Below, in pieces: positions 24,237 through 33,271 of a stretch of 64,000 nucleotides of DNA. This DNA comes from Algiphilus aromaticivorans DG1253 (GTDB lineage Bacteria; Pseudomonadota; Gammaproteobacteria; Nevskiales; Nevskiaceae), in the NCBI RefSeq assembly GCF_000733765.1, contig NZ_JPOG01000001.1, positions 124,001 to 188,000 on the forward strand, written 5' to 3'. Below the pieces are notes generated by a model, which worked only from the letters and a program-made list of their open reading frames with translations, was not told the DNA's origin and ran no database searches. Positions within the stretch are counted from its first letter, which is position 1; each line of letters opens with the position of its first letter. Made by a program: the position numbers and the translations under genes.

Positions 24237-25541
24237 CTAACGGCGCCGGCTGGGATCGTCCAGCGCCTCGTGAATGATGTGCCCGCTCGCCATGCTGAGC
24301 ACGACGCCGCCGCCCGTCGGATGCGCGGCCAGCGGCGTGTTGCGTCCGCGGCTGGTGAAGTGCGCCGGATCGACGGGTGCCTTCCGGGACGGGTCGATCA
24401 GAACGAGGTCGGCGGAGGCGCCTTCGACCAGGCCGCCGGCCGGTTGGCCGAGTATCGCCAGCGGCACGTCGTGTACCGCGGCCACCAGACGCGGAAGATC
24501 GAGCACGCCCTGCTCGACCAGCCACAGCGCGAGGCACCAGGCACTGTCCAGCCCGGAGGCGCCCGCCGCCGCGCCATCGAAGGCTTCGTTCTTGGCGTCG
24601 GCCTCGTGCGGTTGATGATCGCAGCAGAGCGCGCCGATGTCGCCCGCTGCCAGCGCCGCGCGCAGAGCGTCCCGGTCGGTGGTCTCGCGTAGCGGTGGCT
24701 GCAGGTGTGCGCGCGTGTCGAAGCCGGCCAGCGCGCTGTCGTCGAGCAACAGGTGTGTCAGCGCCACGTCAGCGCTCACCGGCAGGCCGTCGGCACGGGC
24801 GCGGGCGATCATGCGCGCGCCGCGCGCACTCGAGATGCGGCCGAAGTGCAGACGTGCGCCGGTGTCCTCGATCAGCGCCAGCCACTGGCCGATGGCGCAG
24901 GTCTCGGCGGCCACCGGAATGGGGGGCAGGCCCAGGCGCGTGGCCATGGCACCTTCGTGCGCGCAACCGTCGTCGGCCAGTGCTGCGTCCTGCGGCTGCA
25001 CGTGCAGGGTCAGCCCGAAGCCGGCGGCGTACTCCAGCACGCGCCGCATCATCGCCGTGTCGCGCAGCGGTGCGCCGTATTGCGCGACGCCGGAGCAGCC
25101 GGCGGCAGCCAGGGCGTGCATCTCGGCCAGCTCGGTACCGGCCAGTTCGACGGTGGCCGCACCCAGCAGATACACGGCGACGGCCGAGCCCGAGGCGCTC
25201 ACGCGACCGCGGATCCAGTCGACCACGGCCGGCCGATCGATCACCGGCTGCGTGTCGGGTGGCATGCACAGCGCCGTGATTCCGCCGGCGGCCGCGGCGG
25301 CCAGTTCCGAGGCGATGTCGGCCTTGCGTGTGGCGCCCGGCTCGCGCAGGCGCGCCGCCAGCTCGACCCAGCCGGGCAGAAGCAGCAGGCCCTCGGCGTT
25401 GATGTCGCGATCCCATTCGCCTTCGGGGGGCTCGGGCGCCGCGTGCACGATGCGGCCATCGCGGATGCCCACGCAGAGCCGCTCGTGCTCCCCGCGGCTA
25501 TCGGCGGCGCGGGCATTGAGAATGCGGATGGCCTCGCTCAC
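24237..25541 (-). CDS. pyrC': Non-catalytic dihydroorotase-like protein PyrC' (PyrX)
   Basis: A 434-residue amidohydrolase-fold protein. The metal-binding HxH expected in PGxxDxHxHLREPG is absent: the segment reads [14 protein letters not shown]. The distal [13 protein letters not shown] loop is kept. This pattern is known from PyrC' (PyrX) of Pseudomonas, an inactive dihydroorotase that forms a dodecameric complex with PyrB and is needed for PyrB assembly; a true dihydroorotase should lie elsewhere. The GTG start at 25541 gives a 4-nt GTGA overlap with pyrB, and reading further upstream runs through pyrB in another frame. Confidence 0.92.
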   Translation of the reverse strand: MSEAIRILNARAADSRGEHERLCVGIRDGRIVHAAPEPPEGEWDRDINAEGLLLLPGWVELAARLREPGATRKADIASELAAAAAGGITALCMPPDTQPVIDRPAVVDWIRGRVSASGSAVAVYLLGAATVELAGTELAEMHALAAAGCSGVAQYGAPLRDTAMMRRVLEYAAGFGLTLHVQPQDAALADDGCAHEGAMATRLGLPPIPVAAETCAIGQWLALIEDTGARLHFGRISSARGARMIARARADGLPVSADVALTHLLLDDSALAGFDTRAHLQPPLRETTDRDALRAALAAGDIGALCCDHQPHEADAKNEAFDGAAAGASGLDSAWCLALWLVEQGVLDLPRLVAAVHDVPLAILGQPAGGLVEGASADLVLIDPSRKAPVDPAHFTSRGRNTPLAAHPTGGGVVLSMASGHIIHEALDDPSRRR

Positions 25542-26521
25542 GCGCCCTCCGTGCGGCCGATGATCATGGCCATCACCGCCATGCGGATGGCGATGCCGTG
25601 CTCGACCTGCTGCAGGATCAGCGACTGCGGCGAATAGGCCAGCTCGCCGGCGAGCTCGACGCCGCGATTGATGGGCCCGGGATGCATGACCAGCGCATCG
25701 GGCCCGAGGGCGGCCAGGCGCTTCTCGGTCAGCCCGAAGGCGCGGTGGAACTCGCCGGGTGAGGCCAGCAGGCTGCCGCGCATGCGCTCGCGCTGCAGGC
25801 GCAGCAGCATGACGACGTCGACGCCGGCCAGGCCCGCATCCATGTCGGTGTAGGGCGTCACGCCCAGCGTCTCGATGCCCGAGGGCATCAGCGTGCTGGG
25901 TGCGATGACGCGGATCTCGCCGGCGCCCAGCGTACGCAGGGCGTGGATGTCGGAGCGCGCCACCCGCGAGTGCAGGATGTCGCCGACGATGGCTACGCGG
26001 AGCTGGCGGAAGTCCGGCCGGTGCGCGCGCAGCGTGTACATATCGAGCAGCGCCTGCGTGGGGTGCGCGTGGCGGCCGTCGCCGGCGTTGAGCACGGCCA
26101 CGCCGGGGGCGGCGTGGCCGGCGATGAAGTGCGCCGCGCCGCTGGAGCCGTGACGCACGACGAACATGTCGACCTGCATGGCCTCCAGCGTGCGCTGCAT
26201 GTCGAAGAGCGTCTCGCCCTTGGAGGTGCTGGAGGTCTGGGCGTCGATATTGAGCACGTCCGCCGACAGCCGCTTGGCGGCCAGCTCGAAGGTCGTGCGC
26301 GTGCGCGTCGAGGCCTCGAAGAAGAGGTTGAGCACGGTGCGTCCGCGCAGCAGCGGTACTTTCTTGACCGGCGCGCCGGCGACCGGTGCGAATTGCGCGG
26401 CGGTATCGAGGATCTCGACGAGCAGCTCGCGCGGCAGCCCCTCGGTGGTGAGCAAATGCCGCAGGCGGCCGCGCTCGTCGAGCTGAAGCTCGGCCGGCGT
26501 CAAGCCGCGGTCTCCCGGCAT
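25538..26521 (-). CDS. pyrB: Aspartate carbamoyltransferase catalytic subunit
   Basis: A 327-residue enzyme. The carbamoyl phosphate loop [18 protein letters not shown], the second-site motif [23 protein letters not shown] and the C-terminal [13 protein letters not shown] are intact. It condenses carbamoyl phosphate and aspartate in pyrimidine synthesis. The association with PyrC' replaces the regulatory PyrI subunit seen in enterics. It overlaps pyrR by 22 nt and pyrC' by 4 nt, so the three are a tight operon. Confidence 0.96.
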   Translation of the reverse strand: MPGDRGLTPAELQLDERGRLRHLLTTEGLPRELLVEILDTAAQFAPVAGAPVKKVPLLRGRTVLNLFFEASTRTRTTFELAAKRLSADVLNIDAQTSSTSKGETLFDMQRTLEAMQVDMFVVRHGSSGAAHFIAGHAAPGVAVLNAGDGRHAHPTQALLDMYTLRAHRPDFRQLRVAIVGDILHSRVARSDIHALRTLGAGEIRVIAPSTLMPSGIETLGVTPYTDMDAGLAGVDVVMLLRLQRERMRGSLLASPGEFHRAFGLTEKRLAALGPDALVMHPGPINRGVELAGELAYSPQSLILQQVEHGIAIRMAVMAMIIGRTEGA

Positions 26522-27021
26522 TCGATGCGCAGCGGCTCTTCGAGCACGGTGACGTGTGCCGCGGGGTCGACTTCCAGCGCCACGCCCAGCACATCGGCCT
26601 GGATGGGCAGCTGGCGGCCAGGGCGGGCGGCCAGCGCGGCGAGGATGATGCGCGCCGGGCGGCCACGCTCGAAGAGCACTTCCATCGCCGCGCGTGCGGT
26701 ACGGCCGGTGTGCAGCACGTCGTCGACCAGCACGACGGTGGCGTCCTCCAGAGACAGTGGAAGCTGCGACGGGCGGGCGGTGCGCAGGCCGCGGCGGGCG
26801 TAATCGTCGCGGTGGAAGCTGACATCCACCGAGCCCGCCTCGAGATGCGTCGGTAGATGCGGCGCCAGCGCCTGCGCGACGGCGACGCCGCCGCGCTCGA
26901 TGCCGACCAGAGCGCAGGGCGCGCCCTTGTCCGGCAGCAGCGCAGTGAGGCGCTGCGCCATGTCGGCGATCAGCGCGTCGGTGGCGTCTGCGTCGCGGTC
27001 GTGTCTGCCTGACTCAGCCAT
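26500..27021 (-). CDS. pyrR: Bifunctional PyrR: pyr regulator / uracil phosphoribosyltransferase
   Basis: A 173-residue type I phosphoribosyltransferase. The PRPP loop [21 protein letters not shown] is diagnostic (seen as adjacent pieces [13 protein letters not shown] and ARAAMEVL), with [17 protein letters not shown] near the N-terminus. PyrR attenuates pyr transcription in Gram-positives; in pseudomonads it acts as a regulator of pyr genes and retains weak uracil phosphoribosyltransferase activity. Which role it has here is not shown. The start at 27021 overlaps the end of ruvX by about 50 nt; a later start would shorten the overlap but lose the family N-terminus. Confidence 0.92.
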   Translation of the reverse strand: MAESGRHDRDADATDALIADMAQRLTALLPDKGAPCALVGIERGGVAVAQALAPHLPTHLEAGSVDVSFHRDDYARRGLRTARPSQLPLSLEDATVVLVDDVLHTGRTARAAMEVLFERGRPARIILAALAARPGRQLPIQADVLGVALEVDPAAHVTVLEEPLRIECRETAA

Positions 27022-27392
27022 TGTTCGAGGATGATGCGCGCGGCCTCGGCGTCGTTGCCTGCGGGGCGCGGGCCGTCGCGCGCTGCAAGAGCGCTGTTGG
27101 CGGCCAGCGAGGAATACCGTTCGTCGCAAGTGTATACGGGCAGGCGGCTGCGCTGCGCGATGGCGCGTGCGTAGCGCCGAGCACGGGCGGTGATCGCTTG
27201 CTCGCTGCCGTCTTCGTCGAGTGGCAGGCCGACCACCAGCGCTGTCGGCGACCACTCCGCGATCAGCGCATCCAGGCGTTCCCACTCGCGCGGGCCGATG
27301 GTAGCCAGCGCACGCGCGCCGCCGGTGATGCTCTCGCCCACCGCCACGCCGACGTGAAGGGTGCCGAAATCGAAGCCGAGATAGGTGGCCAA
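26970..27392 (-). CDS. ruvX: Holliday junction resolvase-like RuvX (YqgF)
   Basis: A 140-residue RNase H-fold protein. The catalytic acidic residues are in [23 protein letters not shown] and a C-terminal [13 protein letters not shown], as in YqgF. It is implicated in 16S rRNA 5'-end maturation and resolvase-type nuclease activity. [12 protein letters not shown] is the family's second strand. It sits between yqgE and pyrR, the same neighbours as in Pseudomonas aeruginosa, separated from yqgE by 6 nt. Confidence 0.94.
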   Translation of the reverse strand: MATYLGFDFGTLHVGVAVGESITGGARALATIGPREWERLDALIAEWSPTALVVGLPLDEDGSEQAITARARRYARAIAQRSRLPVYTCDERYSSLAANSALAARDGPRPAGNDAEAARIILEQWLSQADTTATQTPPTR

Positions 27393-27398
27393 GCGCGC

Positions 27399-28013
27399 TC
27401 AGGCGTGGCCGTGGCCGGTGCCGATCTGCGTGAAGTCCACACCCAGCAGTCGGGTCGCGGCCTGCCAGCGCTCCGTGCTCGGCGTATCGAAGAGGATTTG
27501 CTGGTCTACCGGGGTGTTCAACCAGGCGTTGCCGAGGATCTCGTCCTCCAGCTGGCCGGCATCCCAGCCGGCATAGCCGAGTAGCACGATGTAGTTCCGG
27601 GGGCCCTTGCCGGCGGCCAGCGCGTCGAGGATGTCGCGTGAGGTCGTGACGTGCAGACGCTCGCCGATGGCCAGTGTGGCGTCCCAGTCGCCCGGCTCGG
27701 CGTGGAGGACGAAGCCGCGTTCGGGCTGCACCGGGCCGCCCCAGAAGACGGGCGGGCTGGTGTCGCCGTAGTGCGAGGCGTCCAGGCCGAGATGGTCGAG
27801 CATCTCGGCGAGCTTGAGGTCGGTCGGGCGGTTGACGACGAGGCCCAGCGCGCCCTCGTTGTTGTGCTCGCAGAGCAGGGTCACGGTCTGCCCGAACTGC
27901 TCATCATCAAGGCTGGGCATGGCCACCAGGAACTGGTTGCGCAGATAGCCCGCTCCGCCGGCACTCGTCTCCGCTGCATCCATGGCTCGCTCCGGTCGCG
28001 ATTCCTCCTGCAT
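27399..28013 (-). CDS. yqgE: UPF0301/AlgH family protein YqgE
   Basis: Matches YqgE/AlgH throughout: YLRNQFLVAMPSLDD, VTLLCEHNNEGALGLVVNRP, VFWGGPVQPERGFVLH and FVLLGYAGW-like IVLLGYAGWDAGQLE. The molecular role is unknown; AlgH was linked to alginate regulation. Two starts are possible: the ATG at 28013, which shares one base with the upstream stop (TGATG), or the ATG at 27983, which has CGGAG eight bases before it and would start MDAAETS. I give the longer one and regard both as plausible. Confidence 0.92.
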   Translation of the reverse strand: MQEESRPERAMDAAETSAGGAGYLRNQFLVAMPSLDDEQFGQTVTLLCEHNNEGALGLVVNRPTDLKLAEMLDHLGLDASHYGDTSPPVFWGGPVQPERGFVLHAEPGDWDATLAIGERLHVTTSRDILDALAAGKGPRNYIVLLGYAGWDAGQLEDEILGNAWLNTPVDQQILFDTPSTERWQAATRLLGVDFTQIGTGHGHA

Positions 28014-28576
28014 CAGTATCCGCCCGAGCCACCCTGTGGCTCAAGCCGCTGCATGGCCGCCAGCACGCGCAGCGCGATGAATCCGGAAGCCAGTCCGAAG
28101 ACCAGGGCCGCCCCCAGCAGCAGCGGCAGCAACATCAGCAGACCGTCGTGCGGCAGGAAGAGTTTCCAGGCGGCGACGAACTGGCCGCTCATGTGCGCTA
28201 CCGACGCCACTACTGACAGCCCCAGCGCGGAAAGCCGCAGCGGCGGCAGCGCACGGCCCAGCAGCCAGGCCGCGGCCAGCGTGGCGAAGGCGCAGACCGC
28301 GCCGGTGGCCGACAGCCAGAAGCTGGGCGTCAGGAAACTGCCCACCAGCAGTGATCCCACCAGTACGCGCAACCCTGCCACCCAGGCCGCGCAGGCGACG
28401 CCGTGGCGCAGCAACGCGATCAGCGTCACGACATTGGCCAGCCCCGGCTTGATGCCGGGCACCGGGCTGGGGAAGCCGGCCTCCAGCACGTGGATGGCGA
28501 TGGCGACGGCGGCCAGCCCGGCAATGCGCCGGTCCAGCGCGTCCGTTCCGACTGTGGGCTCAGCCGGCGATGCCAT
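28013..28576 (-). CDS. Gx transporter / heptaprenyl diphosphate synthase component I-like membrane protein
   Basis: A 187-residue protein with about six membrane helices. GFPSPVPGIKPGLANVVTLI is the conserved opening of the Gx/Hpre_diP_synt_I family, related to ECF-type substrate-binding components. Despite the old name, these small proteins are likely transporters, often found beside NusG-II and ApbE genes. The start at 28576 overlaps the NusG-II gene by 17 nt, and the stop overlaps the first yqgE start, so the block is tightly packed. The transported molecule is unknown; a flavin precursor is the natural guess from context. Confidence 0.85.
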   Translation of the reverse strand: MASPAEPTVGTDALDRRIAGLAAVAIAIHVLEAGFPSPVPGIKPGLANVVTLIALLRHGVACAAWVAGLRVLVGSLLVGSFLTPSFWLSATGAVCAFATLAAAWLLGRALPPLRLSALGLSVVASVAHMSGQFVAAWKLFLPHDGLLMLLPLLLGAALVFGLASGFIALRVLAAMQRLEPQGGSGGY

Positions 28577-28919
28577 CGAAGCCCCTGTCGCCGCCGATGA
28601 GCTGGATCGACAGTCCGTTGGGCACGCAGGCGGCGACCGCACCGCCGTGCGATTGCCAGCCCATGTGCACGCAGACCTGGCGCTGGCACGGGCTGCGATG
28701 GAAGCGCGCGCGGCCGTCGCGGATGTGGATGTGGGCCGTGCCGATGCGGCCCTCGACGCGCAGCTCGCGGTCGGTGTCGAGCGGGTGCACGGCGATGCGC
28801 TCGCCGCCGCGATGGATGGCCACCGCTGTGGCTGGCGTGCGCGCCACCCACTGCTGCATGCCGATCCAGCCGATCAGCGCGGCGAGCAGCAAAATGACCA
28901 GCGCGTCCGCGCGCGTCAC
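28560..28919 (-). CDS. NusG domain II (NusG_II)-containing membrane-anchored protein
   Basis: A 119-residue protein with one N-terminal membrane helix (ALVILLLAALIGWIGMQQW) followed by a small beta domain. Three cysteines stand out in SPCQRQVCVHMGW and AACVPNGLSIQL. The pattern matches NusG_II proteins, small extracytoplasmic proteins linked to Gx-type transporters and ApbE. It overlaps both neighbours (4 nt with apbE, 17 nt with the Gx gene). The specific role is unknown; the cysteines could bind a metal or form a disulfide. Confidence 0.82.
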   Translation of the reverse strand: MTRADALVILLLAALIGWIGMQQWVARTPATAVAIHRGGERIAVHPLDTDRELRVEGRIGTAHIHIRDGRARFHRSPCQRQVCVHMGWQSHGGAVAACVPNGLSIQLIGGDRGFDGIAG

Positions 28920-29971
28920 GGCGCTTCGCGGACGGGGGCGTCGGCCAGCATGCGAAAGCGTGCGCGCGCGGTCTCGGTCATGCCCAGGCTGCCGTCGTCG
29001 TGCATGACCAGAACGGTATCCATGCCCAGTCGCTCGGCCATGGCGCGCCAGTCCTCGCCGGCGACGAAGATGGCCGTGCTCACCGCGTCGGCAGCGGTAG
29101 CGTCCTCGGTCACCACGGTTACCGAGCGCAGCCCGCGTGCGGGCTGACCGTCCCGGGGGTCGACAATGTGGTGGTAGCGCCGGCCCTCGTGCTCGAAGAA
29201 GCGTTCGTAGTCGCCGCTGGTGAACACGGCCTCGTCGCCGACCTCGATGGCTGCGAGCAGCGTCTGCGCCATGCCGGGCCGCGGGTGGCGCACGGCCACG
29301 CGCCAGGAACGCTCGCCGCGCTCGCCGCGCACGACGAGATCGCCGCCGGCGTTGACGATGTGATGCGCAAAGCCGACCTCGTGGAGCGCGGCGCTGGCCT
29401 GTGCCACGGCCTCGCCCTTGGCGATGGCGCCGAAGTTCCAGCGCACGTTCTCTTCGGGTCCGTACTCCGGCCCCTCGTAGCCTGGCGCTTCGGCGAGTTG
29501 CGCCACCAGTGCCTCGCGCTGGGTGTCGTCCGGTGGCGCCTCGGCGAAGTCCTCCTCGTTGTCGAAGCCCCAGAGCGAGACCAGCGCGCCGGTACGTGCA
29601 TCGAAGGCACCATTGCTGCGCTGCCGCCAGTCCTCGGCGGCGCGGAACAGCGGCCGCATGGGCTGAGGCACGGTCATGCGCTCGCCGGCGGCGAGTTCTT
29701 CGTTCAAGCGGGCGAGTGCGCCGTCGCCATCCGGGCTCCAGCGCTCGGAATAGGCGTGCAGCCCCGCCTCGACGTCGTCGATGGCGGCCTTGGCGGCGTC
29801 GCGCTGCTCGGGATCCTCCAGCCAGACGGAAACGCTGAACCAGGTGCCCATGGCCGCGAACTGCTGCTCGACGAGTCGGGACTCCTCGCCGCCCGGTGTC
29901 GGTGGGCGTAGCAGCAGGTAAAGCAGAAGCGCGAGCGCGATGCCGCCGAAGAGGAAACGGCGCAGCAGCAT
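28916..29971 (-). CDS. apbE: FAD:protein FMN transferase (ApbE)
   Basis: A 351-residue protein with an N-terminal membrane anchor (FLFGGIALALLLYLLL). Family motifs are FAAMGTWFSVSVWL, FDARTGALVSLWGF, WNFGAIAKGEAVAQA, IVNAGGDLVVRGERG, FTSGDYERFFEHEGRRYHHI and the C-terminal DAVSTAIFVAG region. ApbE transfers FMN from FAD to a threonine or serine in extracytoplasmic flavoproteins such as RnfG/NqrC or FMN-bind proteins. No such target is encoded nearby. It abuts gshB with no gap and overlaps the NusG-II gene by 4 nt. Confidence 0.93.
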   Translation of the reverse strand: MLLRRFLFGGIALALLLYLLLRPPTPGGEESRLVEQQFAAMGTWFSVSVWLEDPEQRDAAKAAIDDVEAGLHAYSERWSPDGDGALARLNEELAAGERMTVPQPMRPLFRAAEDWRQRSNGAFDARTGALVSLWGFDNEEDFAEAPPDDTQREALVAQLAEAPGYEGPEYGPEENVRWNFGAIAKGEAVAQASAALHEVGFAHHIVNAGGDLVVRGERGERSWRVAVRHPRPGMAQTLLAAIEVGDEAVFTSGDYERFFEHEGRRYHHIVDPRDGQPARGLRSVTVVTEDATAADAVSTAIFVAGEDWRAMAERLGMDTVLVMHDDGSLGMTETARARFRMLADAPVREAP

Positions 29972-30931
29972 CTAGCGGCCTCCCGCCATCGCCGCGAAGG
30001 CCGCTCCGGCGATGTCGGCGCCGGTTTCGCGCTGGATCTCGCGCAGGCAGGTCGGGCTGGTGATGTTGATTTCGGTGAGCCGGTCACCGATGACATCGAG
30101 GCCGGCGAAGACGATGCCGCGTTCGCGCAGGCTCGGTCCGACGGCCTCGGCGATGGCGCGGTCGCTCGCGGTCAGCGGCTGTACGACGCCGCGACCGCCG
30201 GCGGCGAGGTTGCCGCGCGTCTCGCCCTCGGCGGGGATGCGGGCCAGCACGTGATCGACCGGCACGCCGTCGATCATGAGGATGCGCTTGTCGCCGTCGC
30301 GGATGCCGGGCAGATAGCGCTGCGCCATGATCGTGCGCCGGCCGTTGTCGGTGAGCGCGTCGATGACGGCGTTGAGGTTGCGGCCGTCGGCGGCGATCAC
30401 GAAGACGCCGTTGCCGCCCATGCCGTCCAGCGGCTTCAGCACGGTCTCACCCTGCTCGGCCTGGAAGGCGCGCAGGGCCTTCTTGTCGCGCGAGATCAGC
30501 GTGGGTGCGATCAGCGCCGGGAAGCGCATGATGAAGCCCTTCTCGTTGCAGTCGCGCAGGGCCTGCGGGCGGTTGACGACGCGGCTGCCTGCGGCTTCGG
30601 CCAGTTCCAGCCAGTAGGTGGCGTAGACGTATTCCTGGTCGAAGGGCGGGTCCTTGCGCATCAGGATCAGCGCATAATCGGCCAGCGTCTGGTCGTCCGC
30701 CTCGCCCAGCGTGTACCAGTTGCGCTCGTCATCGCGCACGGTCAGCGGCCGGGCGCGCACGCGCGGCACGCCGTCGCGCACCGACAGCGCCTCGGTGTCG
30801 GCACAGTGGATGTGCCATTCCGCCTGCTGGGCGGCCAGCAGCAGGGCCAGCGTGGTGTCCTTGACGGGCTTGATGCCGGCGATGGGGTCCATGATCACCA
30901 GCAGCGTGCGGCTGCCGGGAGGCTGGCTCAT
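29972..30931 (-). CDS. gshB: Glutathione synthetase
   Basis: A 319-residue ATP-grasp ligase. LLVIMDPIAGIKPVKDTTLA is the family N-terminus, KPLDGMGGNGVFVI the ATP-grasp phosphate loop, and DVIGDRLTEINITSPTCLREI the metal- and glutathione-binding C-terminus. It joins glycine to gamma-glutamylcysteine. The start overlaps the end of gshA by four bases (ATGA), so both steps of glutathione synthesis are translationally coupled. apbE follows immediately. Confidence 0.97.
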   Translation of the reverse strand: MSQPPGSRTLLVIMDPIAGIKPVKDTTLALLLAAQQAEWHIHCADTEALSVRDGVPRVRARPLTVRDDERNWYTLGEADDQTLADYALILMRKDPPFDQEYVYATYWLELAEAAGSRVVNRPQALRDCNEKGFIMRFPALIAPTLISRDKKALRAFQAEQGETVLKPLDGMGGNGVFVIAADGRNLNAVIDALTDNGRRTIMAQRYLPGIRDGDKRILMIDGVPVDHVLARIPAEGETRGNLAAGGRGVVQPLTASDRAIAEAVGPSLRERGIVFAGLDVIGDRLTEINITSPTCLREIQRETGADIAGAAFAAMAGGR

Positions 30932-32223
30932 GCCGCGGCCTCGTGGACGCTGCTGCGGATCTCGCGCGCGGCGGCGAGCATGGCCAGACGCGCGACCACG
31001 CCGTAGGCGTAGAAGCGGTTGGGGGTGTCGTCGGGGCTGCAGCTTGCGTCCGGCGCGATGCCGGGATCGGCGAAGGCGAGCTGGTGGAAGCGAGCGCCCG
31101 GCGCGTTGAGGTTCTCATCGGTGCCGCGGCCTTCATGCACCCGATAGAAGCCGCCGACGACGTGGTGGTCGATCATGTAGACCACGGGCTCGGCCACCGC
31201 CGGTGGCTCGCCGATGGTCTCGAAGGTATAGACGCCTTCCTGGATGATGGCGCCGGTGACTTCGCCGCCGCCCTTGGCCGATGCCATCTTCTTGCGCATG
31301 TTGCGATTGAGCGTGCGCAGCTCGTCCGGATGCTTGGCGGTCATAACGCCCATGCCGTAGGTGCCGGCGTCGGCCTTGATGACGACGAAGGGATCCTTGT
31401 CGATGCCGTACTCGTCGTACTTGGCCTGGATCTCCGCGAGCAGTGTCTCGACGTTGTCCGCCAGGCACTCCTCGCCCTCGCGCTTGAGAAAGTTGATGTT
31501 GCCGCAGTTGCGGAAAGCCGGCGTCATCAGCCAGGGATCGATGTCGATGATCTCGGCGAATTCGCGCGTGACCTCGCGGTAGTGCGCGAAGTGCTGCGAC
31601 TTCAGGCGCTGTGCCCAGCTCACCTCCGCCGGCGGCAGCAGCGGCTGGGCGACGCCGCGCAGTATCTCGGGCACGCCGCCGGAAAGATCGTTGTTCAGCA
31701 CCACCGCGCAGGGGAAGTAGCCGTCGATGTGCAGGTGGTCGGCGTTGCGCTGCAGTGGCTCCAGCGTCAGCTGCGCGCCGGAGTCGAGATCCAGGGTGGT
31801 GGGCTCGGTGATCTCCGGTGAGATGGAGCCGACGCGGACCTCGAAGCCGGCGCGCTGCAGCAGTCCCTTGAGGCGTGCCACCGACTCCATGTAGAAGCGG
31901 TTGCGCGTGTGATTCTCGGGTACCAGAACCAGCTTCGCGGCGGTTGGGCAGGTGCGTTCCACGGCAACCTGCAGCGCCTGCAGGCAGAGGCTGTCGAAGT
32001 TGGGGCTGAGATTGTTGAAGCCCGCCGGGAAGAGATTGGTGTCCACGGGGGCCAGCTTGAAGCCGGCGTTGCGCAGATCGACGGAGCAGTAGAAGGGCGC
32101 GGTGGTGACCGCCCACTGCCGACGAAGCCAGGCTTCGATGGCGGGCTGGGCTTCCAGGAGCCGGGACTCGAGTTCGAGTACCGGGCCCGCCGCCACGGTG
32201 AGGTTGGGGACAGCCTGCGACAT
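30928..32223 (-). CDS. gshA: Glutamate-cysteine ligase, proteobacterial type
   Basis: A 431-residue protein of the GshA type found in acidithiobacilli and related proteobacteria rather than the enteric type. Family stretches include APVDTNLFPAGFNN, LVPENHTRNRFYMES, VIKADAGTYGMGVM, GAIIQEGVYTFE and NRFYAYGVVARLA. It forms gamma-glutamylcysteine, the first step of glutathione synthesis, and overlaps gshB by four bases. It is divergent from pilG. The intergenic 120 nt should carry promoters for both directions; I see no clear regulatory site. Confidence 0.94.
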   Translation of the reverse strand: MSQAVPNLTVAAGPVLELESRLLEAQPAIEAWLRRQWAVTTAPFYCSVDLRNAGFKLAPVDTNLFPAGFNNLSPNFDSLCLQALQVAVERTCPTAAKLVLVPENHTRNRFYMESVARLKGLLQRAGFEVRVGSISPEITEPTTLDLDSGAQLTLEPLQRNADHLHIDGYFPCAVVLNNDLSGGVPEILRGVAQPLLPPAEVSWAQRLKSQHFAHYREVTREFAEIIDIDPWLMTPAFRNCGNINFLKREGEECLADNVETLLAEIQAKYDEYGIDKDPFVVIKADAGTYGMGVMTAKHPDELRTLNRNMRKKMASAKGGGEVTGAIIQEGVYTFETIGEPPAVAEPVVYMIDHHVVGGFYRVHEGRGTDENLNAPGARFHQLAFADPGIAPDASCSPDDTPNRFYAYGVVARLAMLAAAREIRSSVHEAAA

Positions 32224-32343
32224 GAACGACCCACGCTGGAGGGAGGGGGCCGCATGGTAGCGCAGCGCGGTATGCGGCCGCGGCTGATTGTGCTAAAACC
32301 GGGGTTCATAGCGACGTCGAAGAACGATCTCGGGGGAGAGCCG

Positions 32344-32724
32344 GTGGCAGGAAAAATCATGGTGATCGACGACAGCCAGACGATTCGGCGCACTGCCGAA
32401 ACCTTGCTGTCGCGGGCCGGCTATACGGTTGTCACCGCCAAGGACGGTTTCGAGGCGCTGGCGAAGATCGCGGATCATTCCCCCGACCTGATCTTCATCG
32501 ACATCATGATGCCGCGCCTCGATGGCTACCAGGCCTGCGCGCTGATCAAGGGCAATCCGGGCTTCGCGCACACTCCGGTGGTCATGCTGTCCTCCAAGGA
32601 CGGGCTCTTCGACCGGGCGCGGGGCCGCATCGTCGGCTCCGATCAGTACCTGACCAAACCCTTTACCAAGGATGAGCTGATGGCCGCGGTCAACGCCCAT
32701 CTCGCCAGTGAGGCGGCGTCGTGA
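32344..32724 (+). CDS. pilG: Twitching-motility response regulator PilG
   Basis: A 126-residue receiver domain starting VAGKIMVIDDSQTIRRTAE, the PilG signature. The phosphoacceptor Asp is in LIFIDIMMPRLDGYQ and the Lys in YLTKPFTKDEL. The start is GTG at 32344, with GGGGGAGAG just upstream; longer in-frame readings through gshA are spurious. In Pseudomonas aeruginosa PilG is the ChpA output that promotes cAMP production and pilus extension. The stop overlaps pilI by four bases (GTGA). Confidence 0.93.
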   Translation: MAGKIMVIDDSQTIRRTAETLLSRAGYTVVTAKDGFEALAKIADHSPDLIFIDIMMPRLDGYQACALIKGNPGFAHTPVVMLSSKDGLFDRARGRIVGSDQYLTKPFTKDELMAAVNAHLASEAAS

Positions 32725-33269
32725 GCGAGGCGCCCTTGCGCGAGCTGCGTGAGCAGCCCTTCGCGCTGCTGGCCGAGCTGGACCAGCGACTGCGTGCTGC
32801 GCGTTTCGAGGCCGGCGAAGAGCAGTTCTGGACAGGTCTGGCCTTTCGGCTCGGCGAAGAGGGCTACGTGGTGCCGGGCGACGAGGTGCGCGAGGTGCTC
32901 ACACCGCCTCCGCTGACGCGCGTGCCGGGTGCCGCCGACTGGTTGCTGGGTGTGGCGAATGTGCGCGGCGAGTTGATGCCGATCTGCGACCTGCGGCGTC
33001 TGGCGGGCTATCCCGCACCGGCTCCGGGCCGCGATTCGCGCGTCGTGGTCTTTCAGCATCCGCAAGCGCCGATGGGCTTTCTTGTGGACGGCATCTACGG
33101 TCACCGCCAATTCGTGCCCGGCGACCAGAAGCATGCGCTGGTCGACGCGGTTGCGGCACCGCTGGGCGACTGGCTGCTCGGCGCCTTCGTGCGCGACGGT
33201 GCCTCCTGGCGCGTATTGAGCCTGCACCGCCTCAGCGCGGCCGGGCTCCTCAACCAGGCGGCTGCCTGA
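32721..33269 (+). CDS. pilI: CheW-like adaptor PilI
   Basis: A 182-residue CheW-domain protein, starting with GTG inside the pilG stop. The domain shows LAFRLGEEGYVVPGDEVREV, VPGAADWLLGVANVRGELMP and FLVDGIYGHRQFV, as in PilI. It couples the PilJ receptor to the ChpA kinase. pilG-pilI-chpA-chpC are contiguous and co-oriented, so one operon is likely. pilH and pilJ, which normally lie between pilG/pilI and chpA, are missing here. Confidence 0.92.
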   Translation: MSEAPLRELREQPFALLAELDQRLRAARFEAGEEQFWTGLAFRLGEEGYVVPGDEVREVLTPPPLTRVPGAADWLLGVANVRGELMPICDLRRLAGYPAPAPGRDSRVVVFQHPQAPMGFLVDGIYGHRQFVPGDQKHALVDAVAAPLGDWLLGAFVRDGASWRVLSLHRLSAAGLLNQAAA

Positions 33270-33271
33270 CC

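Noticed and set aside
24237-26825. An 862-codon frame joining pyrC' to sequence over pyrB
   Set aside because: Only the part after the GTG at 25541 has amidohydrolase similarity; the rest is pyrB read in a wrong frame, so it is not a PyrB-PyrC fusion.
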